From the NCBI GenBank assembly GCA_950097015.1, contig CATNEN010000038.1:3617501-3681500 (forward strand): DNA of 64,000 nucleotides. The letters run 5' to 3'. Position numbers and translations under genes: made by a program. This stretch comes from Macrostomum hystrix (taxonomy: Eukaryota > Platyhelminthes > Macrostomidae). Under the pieces are notes generated by a model, which searched no databases, was not told the origin of the DNA, and worked only from the letters and a program-made list of their open reading frames with translations. Shown one piece after another: positions 45,633 to 57,827 of this stretch (positions are counted from its first letter, which is position 1; every line of letters starts with the position of its first letter).

Positions 45633-46287
45633 TTAATAATAGACGGGCCGGTCTCGGGTGTTGCAACCGTCAGGAATTTCTTCGTAAACTGGATAGAAAT
45701 TGCCCGTGCCGAATTGCTGCTGATGCTGCTGCTGATGCTGTTGCTGATACTGCTGCTGATGCTGCTGCTGATGCTGCTGCTGATGCTGTTGCTGATACTG
45801 CTGCTGATGCTGCTGCTGATGCTGTTGCTGCTGCTGATGCTGCTGCTGATGCTGATGCTGCTGCTGATGCTGTTGCGGCGGCAGCGGCTGCAGCAGCCTT
45901 GACTGGCACGAGGGACTGCTGGTGCCGTTGCCATAGACACCGACACCCGCTGGCTGCTGCTGCTGCTGCATTGCTTGAACCGGCGGCGGCGGTCGCGGCG
46001 GCGGCTGCTGCGGCTGATAAAGAAAAGTTGGCGGATCAGCCAGCACAGTGAAGATGGAGAAGTCGGTGAAGGCGGTGCCGTCGGGCAGATCGTGGGGAGC
46101 CGAGCCGTTGGCGAACATCCCCGTGGGATATTTGTAGCCGCCAGAGGTCCCACCGCCGGTGGCGGCAGCGGCGGCCGAATGTCGGCGATCATAAGACGAA
46201 TCGTCGGTGTCGTCCGTGGAGCGCAGAGCGGCTTCTTCAAAGGTGATGACACCGATCTGTGCAGTAGGATTTGGTAAATCGGTGTAG
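45633..46287 (-). CDS. Last exon of a Gln/His-rich protein (partial)
   Basis: The exon starts after CTCTTTAG at 46288 with one base completing a codon. It reads SYTDLPNPTAQIGVITFEEA, a Ser/Ala/Gly-rich stretch, TAFTDFSIFTVLADPPTFLY, a Pro-rich run, then a QQH/QQQY tract of about 55 residues coded by a CAG-type repeat. It ends FYPVYEEIPDGCNTRDRPVYY. About 217 residues. No catalytic domain; I do not recognise the family. The tyrosines and prolines suggest a cytoplasmic tail or scaffold, which is only a guess. Upstream exons are not visible; the 33-bp array occupies the intron. A 3'-terminal copy exists at 55188-55493. Confidence 0.6.
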
Positions 46288-46339
46288 CTAAAGAGATTGG
46301 ATTATACAATTATCAGAGTTGTTCGAGACGGATCGGACG

Positions 46340-49300
46340 GAAACGATTAATTAGAGATCGGATTAGCATACAGAAGAGATTAATTAGAGATCGGATTATC
46401 AGACAGAAGGGATTAATTAGAGATCGGATTAGCATATAGAAGGGATTAATTAGAGATCGGATTAGCATACAGAAGGGATTAAGTACAGATCGGATTAGCA
46501 TACAGAAGGGATTAATTAGAGATCGGATTAGCATACAGAAGGGATTAATTAGAGATCGGATTAGCATATAGAAGAAATTAATTAGAGATCGGATTAGCAT
46601 ACAGAAGGGATTAATTAGAGATCGGATAAGCATACAGAAGAAATTAATTAGAGATCGGATTAGCATATAGAAGGGATTTATTAGAGATCGGATTAGCATA
46701 TAGAAGGGATTAATTAGAGATCGGATTAGCATACAGAAGAGATTAATTAGAGATCGGATTATCAGACAGAAGGGATTAATTAGAGATCGGATTAGCATAT
46801 AGAAGGGATTAATTAGAGATCGGATTAGCATACAGAAGGGATTAAGTACAGATCGGATTAGCATACAGAAGGGATTAATTAGAGATCGGATTAGCATACA
46901 GAAGGGATTAATTAGAGATCGGATTAGCATATAGAAGAAATTAATTAGAGATCGGATTAGCATACAGAAGGGATTAATTAGAGATCGGATAAGCATACAG
47001 AAGAAATTAATTAGAGATCGGATTAGCATATAGAAGGGATTTATTAGAGATCGGATTAGCATATAGAAGGGATTAATTAGAGATCGGGTTAGCATACAGA
47101 AGGGATTAATTAGAGATACAATTAGCATACAGAAGGGATTAATTAGAGATCGGATTAGCATACAGAAGGGATTAATTAGAGATCGGATTAGCCTACTGAT
47201 GGGATTAATTAGAGATCGGATTATCAGACAGAAGGGATTAATTAGAGATCGGATTAGCATACAGAAGAGATTAATTAGAGATCGGATTATCAGACAGAAG
47301 GGATTAATTAGAGATCGGGTTAGCATATAGAAGAAATTAATTAGAGATCGGATTAACATATAGAAGGGATTAATTAGAGATCGGATTAGCATACAGAAGG
47401 GATTAATTAGAGATCGGATTAGCATACAGAAGGGATTAATTAGAGATCGGATTAGCATACAGAAGAGATTAATTAGAGATCGGATTATCAGACAGAAGGG
47501 ATTAATTAGAGATCGGATTAGCATATAGAAGGGATTAATTAGAGATCGGATTAACATATAGAAGGGATTAATTAGAGATCGGATTAGCATACAGAAGGGA
47601 TTAATTAGAGATCGGATTAGCATATAGAAGAAATTAATTAGAGATCGGATTAGAATACAGAAGGGATTAATTAGAGATCGGATTAGCATACAGAAGGGAT
47701 TAATTAGAGATCGGATTATCAGACAGAAGGGATTAATTAGAGATCGGATTAGCATATAGAAGGGATTAATTAGAGATCGGATTAGCATATAGAAGAAATT
47801 AATTAGAGATCGGATTAGCATACAGAAGGGATTAATTAGAGATCGGGTTAGCATACAGAAGGGATTAATTAGAGATCGGATTAGCATATAGAAGGGATTA
47901 ATTAGAGATCGGATTAGCATACAGAAGAGATTAATTAGAGATCGGATTATCAGACAGAAGGGATTAATTAGAGATCGGATTAGCATATAGAAGGGATTAA
48001 TTAGAGATCGGATTAGCATATAGAAGAAATTAATTAGAGATCGGATTAGCATACAGAAGGGATTAATTAGAGATCGGGTTAGCATACAGAAGGGATTAAT
48101 TAGAGATCGGATTAGCATACAGAAGGGATTAATTAGAGATCGGATTAGCATATAGAAGAAATTAATTAGAGATCGGATTAGCATACAGAAGGGATTAATT
48201 AGAGATCGGATTAGCATACAGAAGGGATTAATTAGAGATCGGATTAGCATACAGAAGAGATTAATTAGAGATCGGATTATCAGACAGAAGGGATTAATTA
48301 GAGATCGGGTTAGCATACAGAAGGGATTAATTAGAGATCGGATTAGCATATAGAAGGGATTAATTAGAGATCGGATTAGCATACAGAAGGGATTAATTAG
48401 TGATCGGATTAGCATATAGAAGAAATTAATTAGAGATCGGGTTAGCATACAGAAGGGATTTATTAGAGATCGGATTAGCATACAGAAGGGATTAATTAGA
48501 GATCGGATTAGCATACAGAAGGGATTAATTAGAGATCGGATTAGCATACAGAAGGGATTAATTAGAGATCGGATTAGCATACAGAAGGGATTAATTAGAG
48601 ATCGGATTAGCATATAGAAGGGATTAATTAGAGATCGGATTAGCATATAGAAGGGATTAATTAGAGATCGGATTAGCATACAGAAGGGATTAATTAGAGA
48701 TCGGATTAGCATACAGAAGGGATTTATTAGAGATCGGATTAGCATACAGAAGGGATAAATTAGAGATCGGATTAGCATACAGAAGGGATTAATTAGAGAT
48801 CGGATTAGCATACAGAAGGGATTAATTAGAGATCGGATTAGCATACAGAAGGGATTTATTAGAGATCGGATTAGCATACAGAAGGGATTAATTAGAGATC
48901 GGGTTAGCATACAGAAGGGATTAATTAGAGATCGGGTTAGCATACAGAAGGGATTAATTAGAGATCGGATTATCAGACAGAAGGGATTAATTAGAGATCG
49001 GGTTAGCATACAGAAGGGATTAATTAGAGATCGGGTTAGCATACAGAAGGGATTAATTAGAGATCGGATTAGCAGACAGAAGGGATTAATTAGAGATCGG
49101 ATTATCAGACAGAAGGGATTAATTAGAGATCGGATTATCAGACAGAAGGGATTAATTAGAGATCGGGTTAGCATACAGAAGGGATTTATTAGAGATCGGA
49201 TTAGCATACAGAAGGGATTAATTAGAGATCGGGTTAGCATACAGAAGGGATAAAATTAGAGATCGGGTTAGCAGACAGAAGGGATTTATTAGAGATCGGA

Positions 49301-50187
49301 TTAGCATACAGAAGGGATTAATTAGAGATCGGATTAGCATATAGAAGGGATTAATTAGAGATCGGATTAGCATACAGAAGGGATTAATTAGAGATCGGAT
49401 TAGCATACAGAAGGGATTAATTAGAGATCGGATTAGCCTACAGAAGGGATTAATTAGAGATCGGATTAGCATACAGAAGGGATTAATTAGAGATCGGATT
49501 AGCATACAGAAGGGATTTATTAGAGATCGGATTAGCATACAGAAGGGATTAATTAGAGATCGGGTTAGCATACAGAAGGGATTAATTAGAGATCGGGTTA
49601 GCATACAGAAGGGATTAATTAGAGATCGGATTAGCAGACAGAAGGGATTAATTAGAGATCGGATTATCAGACAGAAGGGATTAATTAGAGATCGGATAAG
49701 CATACAGAAGAAATTAATTAGAGATCGGATTAGCATATAGAAGGGATTTATTAGAGATCGGATTAGCATATAGAAGGGATTAATTAGAGATCGGATTAGC
49801 ATACAGAAGGGATTAATTAGAGATCGGGTTAGCAGACAGAAGGGATTTATTAGAGATCGGATTAGCATACAGAAGGGATTAATTAGAGATCGGATTAGCA
49901 TATAGAAGGGATTAATTAGAGATCGGATTAGCATACAGAAGGGATTAATTAGAGATCGGGTTAGCATACAGAAGGGATTAATTAGAGATCGGATTAGCCT
50001 ACAGAAGGGATTAATTAGAGATCGGATTAGCATACAGAAGGGATTAATTAGAGATCGGATTAGCATACAGAAGGGATTTATTAGAGATCGGATTAGCATA
50101 CAGAAGGGATTAATTAGAGATCGGATTAGCATACAGAAGGGATTTATTAGAGATCGGATTAGCATACAGAAGGGATCAATTAGAGAC
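46340..50187. repeat. 33-bp tandem array, about 116 copies
   Basis: The unit contains ATTAATTAGAGATCGGATTA followed by GCATACAGAAGGG. Because 33 is a multiple of three and the minus frame lacks stops, a 975-codon frame (RSLINPFCMLI) runs through most of it. It is not taken as a gene: no domain, no splice evidence, and neutral-looking changes. The right end passes directly into the 46-bp array. Confidence 0.97.
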
Positions 50188-50781
50188 CGTCCAATTTCAG
50201 CATCATTGAGATATTCAGCGATTCTGTCAAGGCCGTCCAATGTCAGCATCATTGAGGTATTCAGCGATTCTGTCAAGGCCGTCCAATGTCAGCATCATTG
50301 AGGTATTCAGCGATTCTGTCAAGGCCGTCCAATGTCAGCATCATTGAGGTATTCAGCGATTCTGTCGAGGCTGTCCAATGTCAGCATCATTGAGGTATTC
50401 AGCGATTCTGTCGAGGCCGTCCAATGTCAGCATCATTGAGGTATTCAGCGATTCTGTCGAGGCTGTCCAATGTCAGCATCATTGAGGTATTCAGCGATTC
50501 TGTCGAGGCCGTCCAATGTCAGCATCATTGAGGTATTCAGCGATTCTGTCAAGGCCGTCCAATGTCAGCATCATTGAGGTATTCAGCGATTCTGTCAAGG
50601 CCGTCCAATGTCAGCATCATTGAGGTATTCAGCGATTCTGTCAAGGCCGTCCAATGTCAGCATCATTGAGGTATTCAGCGATTCTGTCAAGGCCGTCCAA
50701 TGTCAGCATCATTGAGGTATTCAGCGATTCTGTCGAGGCCGTCCAATGTCAGCATCATTGAGGTATTCAGCGATTCTGTCG
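50187..50781. repeat. 46-bp tandem array, about 13 copies (copy B)
   Basis: Same unit as 3697-4337 (GTCAGCATCATTGAGGTATT and so on). The left junction is with the 33-bp array, unlike copy A. Confidence 0.95.
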
Positions 50782-51344
50782 AACACCCTGTTGCCAAGGA
50801 CAACTGACATTGCTCTCTATAAACCTGTATGGGCTATGTTATTATGGTATCTATAATAACAATAAATATATAATAATGCCCTTCGTATAATAAATAATGA
50901 CATAATAACTGCAATATAAAGAAACAAAAGTAAAGAAACGACATCGTTACATGATAAAATGTATGCCTATATTGGTGGCTTATTTGAAATTCTCGACAAT
51001 GCCGATGTTTTGTGATTCCATAGAAGTTGTTTCAACGGAACGAGCGGAACAGTTTCATGGCGACAGGATGAATATTTTAAGAGATACAGAAAAATGTTGG
51101 TGTTTGAAATACCCCGTGGTAATAGGTTGCCACAACTTCGGCTTGCATTAGCATCTTTCGGAGCTCAGTCACAGCTGATGCAATTTAAAGATGAAGATGA
51201 CAGTTAACCTAGTTGGGCTAGTTTTGTAACCCAGTGGCACTGCGACATTCTGTTATTTGCATGTGATTTTGTGTTAACCCGGGTCTTAATTTATCCTGAA
51301 TTTTATAGCTGAATTATAACTTATAATGACTGCAGCAGGAATAT
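50782..51344. repeat. Duplicated spacer (copy B)
   Basis: Near-identical to 4338-4893, with a few substitutions and small indels that break the short open frame seen in copy A. Confidence 0.9.
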
Positions 51345-52868
51345 AGGAATATGCGACAGAATGTGGGAAGATGGGACAGAATGTGGCAAGATGGGACAGA
51401 ATGTGGGAAGATGGGACAGAATGTGGCAAGATGGGACAGAATGTGCGAAGATGGGACCAGAATGTGGGAATATGCGACAGAATGTGGGAAGATGGGACAG
51501 AATGTGGCAGGATGGGACAGAATGTGGCAAGATGGGACAGAATGTGGCAAGATGGGACAGAATGTGGGAAGATGGGACAGAATGTGGGAAGCTGGGACAG
51601 AATGTGCGAAGATGGGACAGAATGTGGGAAGATGGGACAGAATGTGGCAAGATGGGACAGAATATGGGAAGATGGGACAGAATGTGGGAAGATGGGACAG
51701 AATGTGGGAAGATGGGACAGAATGTGGCAAGATGGGACAGAATGTGGCAAGATGGGACAGAATGTGGCAAGATGGGACAGAATGTGGCAAGATGGGACAG
51801 AATGTGGCAAGATGGGACAGAATGTGGGAAGATGGGACAGAATGTGGGAAGCTGGGACAGAATGTGCGAAGATGGGACAGAATGTGGGAAGATGGGACAG
51901 AATGTGGCAAGATGGGACAGAATATGGGAAGATGGGACAGAATATGGGAAGATGGGACAGAATGTGGGAAGATGGGACAGAATGTGGCAAGATGGGACAG
52001 AATGTGGCAAGATGGGACAGAATGTGGCAAGATGGGACAGAATGTGGCAAGATGGGACAGAATGTGGGAAGATGGGACAGAATGTGGGAAGCTGGGACAG
52101 AATGTGCGAAGATGGGACAGAATGTGGGAAGATGGGACAGAATGTGGCAAGATGGGACAGAATATGGGAAGATGGGACAGAATGTGGGAAGATGGGACAG
52201 AATGTGGCAAGATGGGACAGAATGTGGGAAGATGGGACAGAATGTGGCAAGATGGGACAGAATGTGGCAAGATGGGACAGAATGTGGGAAGATGGGACAG
52301 AATATGGCAAGATGGGACAGAATGTGGCAAGATGGGACAGAATGTGGCAAGATGGGACAGAATGTGGGAAGATGGGACAGAATATGGCAAGATGGGACAG
52401 AATGTGGGAAGATGGGACAGAATATGGCAAGATGGGACAGAATGTGGCAAGATAGGACAGAATATGGGAAGATGGGACAGAATATGGCAAGATGGGACAG
52501 AATGTGGCAAGATGGGACAGAATGTGGCAAGATGGGACAGAATGTGGGAAGCTGGGACAGAATGTGCGAAGATGGGACAGAATGTGCGAAGATGGGACAG
52601 AATGTGCGAAGATGGGACAGAATGTGCGAAGATGGGACAGAATGTGGGAAGATGGGACAGAATGTGGGAAGATGGGACAGAATGTGGCAAGATGGGACAG
52701 AATGTGGGAAGATGGGACAGAATGTGGCAAGATGGGACAGAATGTGGGAAGATGCGACAGAATGTGGGAAGATGGGACAGAATGTGGCAAGATGGGACAG
52801 AATGTGGGAAGATGCGACAGAATGTGGGAAGATGGGACAGAATGTGGGAAGATGGGACAGAATGTGGC
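51345..52868. repeat. 20-bp tandem array, about 76 copies (copy B)
   Basis: Same GGGACAGAATGTGGGAAGAT unit as 4894-5279, expanded fourfold, with many GTGGCAAGAT variants and a few-unit higher-order pattern (for example 51580-51680 against 51840-51940). It then joins a short unique piece and the 16-bp array. Confidence 0.97.
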
Positions 52869-52892
52869 AAATCTCCAAGTCTCCCCAAATCT

Positions 52893-54365
52893 CATCCCCA
52901 TGTCTTACCTCCCCATGTCTTACCTCCCCATGTCTTATCTCCCCATGTCTTACTTCCCCATGTCTTACCTCCCCATGTCTTACCTCTCCATGTCTTACCT
53001 CCCCATGTCTTATCGTCCCATGTCTTATAACCCCATGTCTTACCTCCCAATGTCTTACCTCCCCATGTCTTACCTCCCCATGTCTTATCGTCCCATGTCT
53101 TACCTCCCCATGTCTTACCTCCCCATGTCTTACCTCCCCATGTCTTACCTCCCCATGTCTTACCTCCCCATGTCTTACCTCCCCATGTCTTACCTCCCCA
53201 TGTCTTACCTCCCCATGTCTTACCTCCCCATGTCTTACCTCCCCATGTCTTACCTCCCCATGTCTTATCGTCCCATGTCTTATAACCCCATGTCTTACCT
53301 CCCCATGTCTTACCTCCCCATGTCTTACCTCCCCATGTCTTATCGTCCCATGTCTTACCTCCCCATGTCTTACCTCCCCATGTCTTACCTCCCCATGTCT
53401 TACCTCCCCATGTCTTACCTCCCCATGTCTTACCTCCCCATGTCTTACCTCCCCATGTCTTACCTCCCCATGTCTTATCTCCCCATGTCTTACCTCCCCA
53501 TGTCTTACCTCCCCATGTCTTATCGTCCCATGTCTTATCGTCCCCATGTCTTACCTCCCCATGTCTTACCTCCCCATGTCTTACCTCCCCATGTCTTATC
53601 GTCCCATGTCTTACCTCCCCATGTCTTACCTCCCCATGTCTTACCTCCCCATGTCTTACCTCCCCATGTCTTACCTCCCCATGTCTTACCTCCCCATGTC
53701 TTATAACCCCATGTCTTATCGTCCCATGTCTTACCTCCCCATGTCTTACCTCCCCATGTCTTACCTCCCCATGTCTTACCTTCCCATGTCTTACCTCCCC
53801 ATGTCTTATAACCCCATGTCTTATCGTCCCATATCTTACCTCTCCATGTCTTACCTCCCCATGTCTTACCTCCCCATGTCTTACCTCCCCATGTCTTACC
53901 TCCCCATGTCTTACCTCCCCATGTCTTATCGTCCCATGTCTTACCTCCCCATGTCTTACCTCCCCATGTCTTACCTCCCCATGTCTTACCTCCCCATGTC
54001 TTACTTCCCCATGTCTTACCTCCCCATGTCTTACCTCCCCATGTCTTACCTCTCCATGTCTTATCGTCCCATGTCTTACCTCCCCATGTCTTACCTCCCC
54101 ATGTCTTACCTCCCCATGTCTTACCTCCCCATGTCTTATCTCCCCATGTCTTACCTCCCCATGTCTTACCTCCCCATGTCTTACCTCCCCATGTCTTATA
54201 ACCCCATGTCTTACCTCCCCATGTCTTACCTCCCCTTGTCTTACCTCCCCATGTCTTACCTCCCCATGTCTTACCTCCCCATGTCTTATAACCCATGTCT
54301 TACCTCCCCATGTCTTACCTCCCCTTGTCTTACCTCCCCATGTCTTACCTCCCCATGTCCTATCT
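52893..54365. repeat. 16-bp tandem array, about 92 copies
   Basis: Same CATGTCTTACCTCCCC unit as 43518-44815, without the THAP transposon, so it contains intact target sequence (CTTATCGTCCCATG at several places). Long frames on both strands are by-products. Confidence 0.97.
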
Positions 54366-55187
54366 CTGCCATGTTATCGAGTTTCTGTGACTTTACTAAC
54401 TCTAGTCTCTCTGATTATGAGCTAGAAAATGAGAGTAATTTGAATGATTTTACTCTCTAAAATAATTAAGCAAAAACATTTGACAAGGTGACAAGCGGCT
54501 CGTGTGTATATTTGAGTAAAAGATCTCACTAAATAATAAAAAACTACAGTTGTGTGTTTTTCAGCTGTTAAATAAACGAAACAACTAAAGCGCCCAGCAT
54601 GAAGGCATTGCACAACAAGCAATTAATACGCGAATTAAAATGGATGCCTATATATTATAGCAATGAGAAATTCATAAAACTCATAATTAATCACAAGAGC
54701 ACAAGTGATTTATCTTCAATTTTTTTTAATTGGAGTTTAGAAATCAGAAAATATTATTATGAACAAACATTTTCGCACAAAACAGTTAGTTGATTGCAAA
54801 AAACACTTAGAATAAATGTGAAACTACTTTTAGTAGACAAGTATGCGATTGTGATGATTAAAAAAGTGCAAACAAAATTGCCGTTGGTTGACAAAAATGA
54901 AGCTGTATTTACAAAACTATTATAGCAGCATTTATTTTAAGTGCATTGAAAATTGGCATGCGATTGCATAGCAAAACAGATTCAGCATGGCTGTTCAGAA
55001 ATGTGTGTGTGGCGTTAGGACAATGACTCGAAAAAAATTACTTTTCTTACAAAACTAAAAAAATGTTAATTTTTCACCAAAAGATAGTAGATAATTAAGA
55101 ATTAGCAGCATTCATAAAGTAAAAAAGGTTAAAAAAGACGAAATATCATTGTTAAGTTAGAATTATTGTTAAAAAAGTCCACACAAC
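54366..55187. repeat. Duplicated 3' flank of the Gln-rich gene (copy 2)
   Basis: Near-identical to 44816-45632. Confidence 0.85.
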
Positions 55188-55493
55188 TTAATAATAGACG
55201 GGCCGGTCTCGGGTGTTGCAACCGTCTGGAATTTCTTCGTAAACTGGATAGAAACTGCCCGTGCCAACTTGCTGCTGATGCTGCTGCTGATGCTGTTGCT
55301 GATACTGCTGCTGATGCTGCTTATGATGCTGCTGATGCTGTTGCTGATGCTGCTGCTGATGCTGTTGCTGATACTGTTGCTGATGCTGTTGCGACGGCAG
55401 CGGCTGCAGCAGCCTTGACTGGCACGAGGGACTGCTGGTGCCGTTGCCATAGACACCGACACCCGCTGGCTGCTGCTGCTGCTGCATTGCTTG
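55188..55493 (-). pseudogene. 3'-terminal duplicate of the Gln-rich exon, 5' end lost
   Basis: Encodes the same tail as 45633-46287 from VQAMQQQQQPAG to the identical C-terminus, with a shorter Gln/His tract. At about 55494 homology stops and a CT-rich array replaces the Pro-rich part. The frame stays open through that array (Arg/Gly/Glu-rich), so a chimeric product is possible but unlikely to be functional. Confidence 0.75.
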
Positions 55494-55496
55494 AAC

Positions 55497-55715
55497 CCTC
55501 CTCTCCGTCTTCCCTCCCCCCTCTCCGTCTTCCCTTCCCCCACTCTGTCTTCCCTTCCCCCTCTCTGTCTTCCCTTCCCCCTCTCCGTCTTCCCTTCCCC
55601 CTCTCCGTCTTCCCTTCCCTCTCTCCGTCTTCCCTCCCCCCTCTCTGTCTTCCCTTCCCCTCTCTCTGTCTGCCCTCACTACCGTCTGTCTTCTCTCTCC
55701 CCCTCTCCGTCTTCC
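55497..55715. repeat. About 20-bp CT-rich array, about 11 copies
   Basis: Imperfect copies of CCCCTCTCCGTCTTCCCTTC. Abuts the truncated Gln-rich exon exactly at its breakpoint. Confidence 0.9.
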
Positions 55716-55739
55716 CACTTCAACACAAAATGTACTTTC

Positions 55740-57000
55740 TCAATCCTCTATGGCAGCAAGTCCAGCATCATCGGTCATTGTTGGCTCAGTTTCCACCGCT
55801 ACTTCCTGACTGTCCTCGCCCCAGCCATCGTCAGCCAGCTCCTCGAAGTCGCCTCGCCAGGACGCGTCCCGCAGTGGCCAGGGTCTGCGGCCAAGAAACA
55901 GACAGCCGCCAGTTTTCGGCCTCTTAAAATGACTGTAGAAGTTCTCAGAGAAGCGTTGCAGCCGATCTGGCAGCTCAGGTGGCGCACTTTTCGGCGAAGA
56001 CGCCGATGTCACCGCCGACTGAATCTGGCGACGATTCAATTCACGTGCAATGACCGCCGCAGACGCGGAAGGCGATGGTGGTTGCAGCGGCGTCGAATGC
56101 CGCATCGATGGAAGCGGCAGCCTCGGCGGCTGTCATTACCTTCAACTCCGGAGCCGATGAATCTTCCTGATCTTCGCCTGAAGCCGGAGCTCAACGCACT
56201 GTTCACTGGTCTGGGAGGGGCCGTAGCGGTCGAGTTCGGCCAGTCAGGCGACGCTTTTTTCGACGACCAGCGGCTTCCTCCGTTGCTGCTGTAAATGGAT
56301 GCCTTTGATTCACCCCGCAGCTGCCAGAGCTGGTGTCGCCAGAGACAGCCAGCTGGCTGATTAGACAGTCCAGTCTGGCCAATCGCTGCCGATTGCGCAT
56401 GCACAACGGACAGTCCTCGCATTTGTCGGATTGTTTGGCGGTGGTCAGCTGACTAGGCGGCGGAGGCGGCCGGGGCCGCGCCAGCAGGCAGTAGCTGGCT
56501 TTCAAAGGACTCGGCGCTGATGGCAGAGCAGCTGTTGCCGGTCTTGTTGTCGATGTTAGTCGAACAAACTGCGCGTGTTCGCTGTCAGATCGACGCTACG
56601 TAGATCTCCCCGATGCCAGTGGCTGCGGCTGCTGATGACCTTGTCGATCCAGGCCGACGCCGGACAGGCGGATGGCATCGAGATCGGCGTCTAGGCAGGC
56701 TCGAGCGCGGGCTTGACGATGGATTTCGGCGCCGATGGCTCGCCCGACGCCTGCATTCCCAACTGGGGACTTCCCTCTCCCCAGTCCCCAGTTGGGACTG
56801 CTGGCTGCTGAAGTGTCTGCGGCTGCAGAGCTGGCACCACCCGGCGGACTGCAATAAAAGTCACGGATCTGCGCAGTCGATAGTCTCCATCCGGCTTTGC
56901 GGACTCTTCGCAATCTGGACGCCGGGCATTGCGCAGAATTCCGCCGTTTGGGCCACCGAAGCCTCTGCCGTCGCTGCCGCTGATGCGGCTGCAACCGGCT
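55740..57000 (-). CDS. Possible multi-exon gene, 3' exon(s) (unrecognised)
   Basis: The most protein-like parts, 5' to 3' on the minus strand, are: a frame from 57000 with IAVRRVVPALQPQTL; 56505-56203 with KCEDCPLCMRNRQRLARLDC, a CxxC-bearing motif; and a terminal segment from an acceptor near 56025 (CGCCAG) to the stop at 55740. The terminal segment reads LPDRLQRFSENFYSHFKRP, then WRGDFEELADDGW and an acidic C-terminus. GC content and codon use match the real genes of the window. I could not settle the exon borders or name a family. Some of the region may be 5' UTR or decayed sequence. Confidence 0.35.
56757..56797. repeat. Perfect 14-bp stem hairpin
   Basis: TCCCAACTGGGGAC and GTCCCCAGTTGGGA pair across a 13-base pyrimidine-rich loop. 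Confidence 0.85.
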
Positions 57001-57464
57001 AAGATTTAATTAAGGCTTCCTCTGCCTCGGAGGCAGTGTGAGGCGTCCAATGAGACGTAGTGTGTGCGCACAGGTTTCTCGCTGCTGTCAGCCAAACGCC
57101 GAGTTGAGTTCGCTTCGGCTCGAGAACCCGCAGCTCAGTCAGCACTGTTGGCACTCTGCTTTGGGCGGCAATCATTCCTGACTATGGAGCTGGAGAGCAA
57201 TAGGCCTCTACTTTATAATCTCAAGCAGGGCACAGACGCGCAATCTCTCTCTGCTTTCTTCTTCTTAGGAAAAAAGCCTCCTTAGCTTGAGCCTCCTTTC
57301 ATTGTTGCAACTTTCGGGACGTCTGCAGACTGCAGCTGCACGGCACAATGACCGCCTATGGGGGTGCATAACACATAGCCCAGTACTGGTTGCCATGGTG
57401 ACGATGATACTGTGCGATGGCCACGATGGGATGGAAATTCATTCGATGAGTGGAACTGCCTGTA
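57001..57464. other. GC-rich spacer, possible promoter of the 55.7-57.0 kb gene
   Basis: Unique sequence between the candidate minus-strand gene and the duplicated spacer. No coding family seen. Includes one strong RFX X-box-like site. Confidence 0.35.
57389..57402. promoter_or_regulatory. RFX X-box-like palindrome
   Basis: GTTGCCATGGTGAC fits the known RFX consensus of two inverted half-sites around AT (GTTGCCATGGCAAC type) with one change. It lies upstream of the candidate minus-strand gene, a plausible promoter position. Binding is inferred. Confidence 0.45.
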
Positions 57465-57827
57465 CAGTGACATTCTGTGATTTGCATGTGATTTTGTGTT
57501 AACCCGGGTCTTAATTTATCCTGAATTTTATAGCTGAATTATAACTTATGACTGCAGCAGGAATATAGGAATATGCGACAGAATGTGGGAAGATGAGACA
57601 GAATGTGGCAAGATGGGACAGAATATGGCAAGATGGGACAGAATGTGGGAAGATGGGACAGAATATGGCAAGATGGGACAGAATGTGGCAAGATGGGACA
57701 GAATATGGCAAGATGGGACAGAATGTGGGAAGATGGGACAGAATATGGCAAGATGGGACAGAATGTGGGAAGATGGAACAAGATGTGGGAAAATGGGACT
57801 GGGTGAGAGAAATGGTATTGAACTTGG
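57465..57827. repeat. Duplicated spacer and 20-bp array, about 11 copies (copy C)
   Basis: 57465-57569 repeats the end of the 4338-4893 spacer, 57570-57795 is the GGGACAGAATGTGGGAAGAT array, and the last bases repeat 5280-5316. The homology then stops at the 2.3-kb insertion. Confidence 0.9.
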
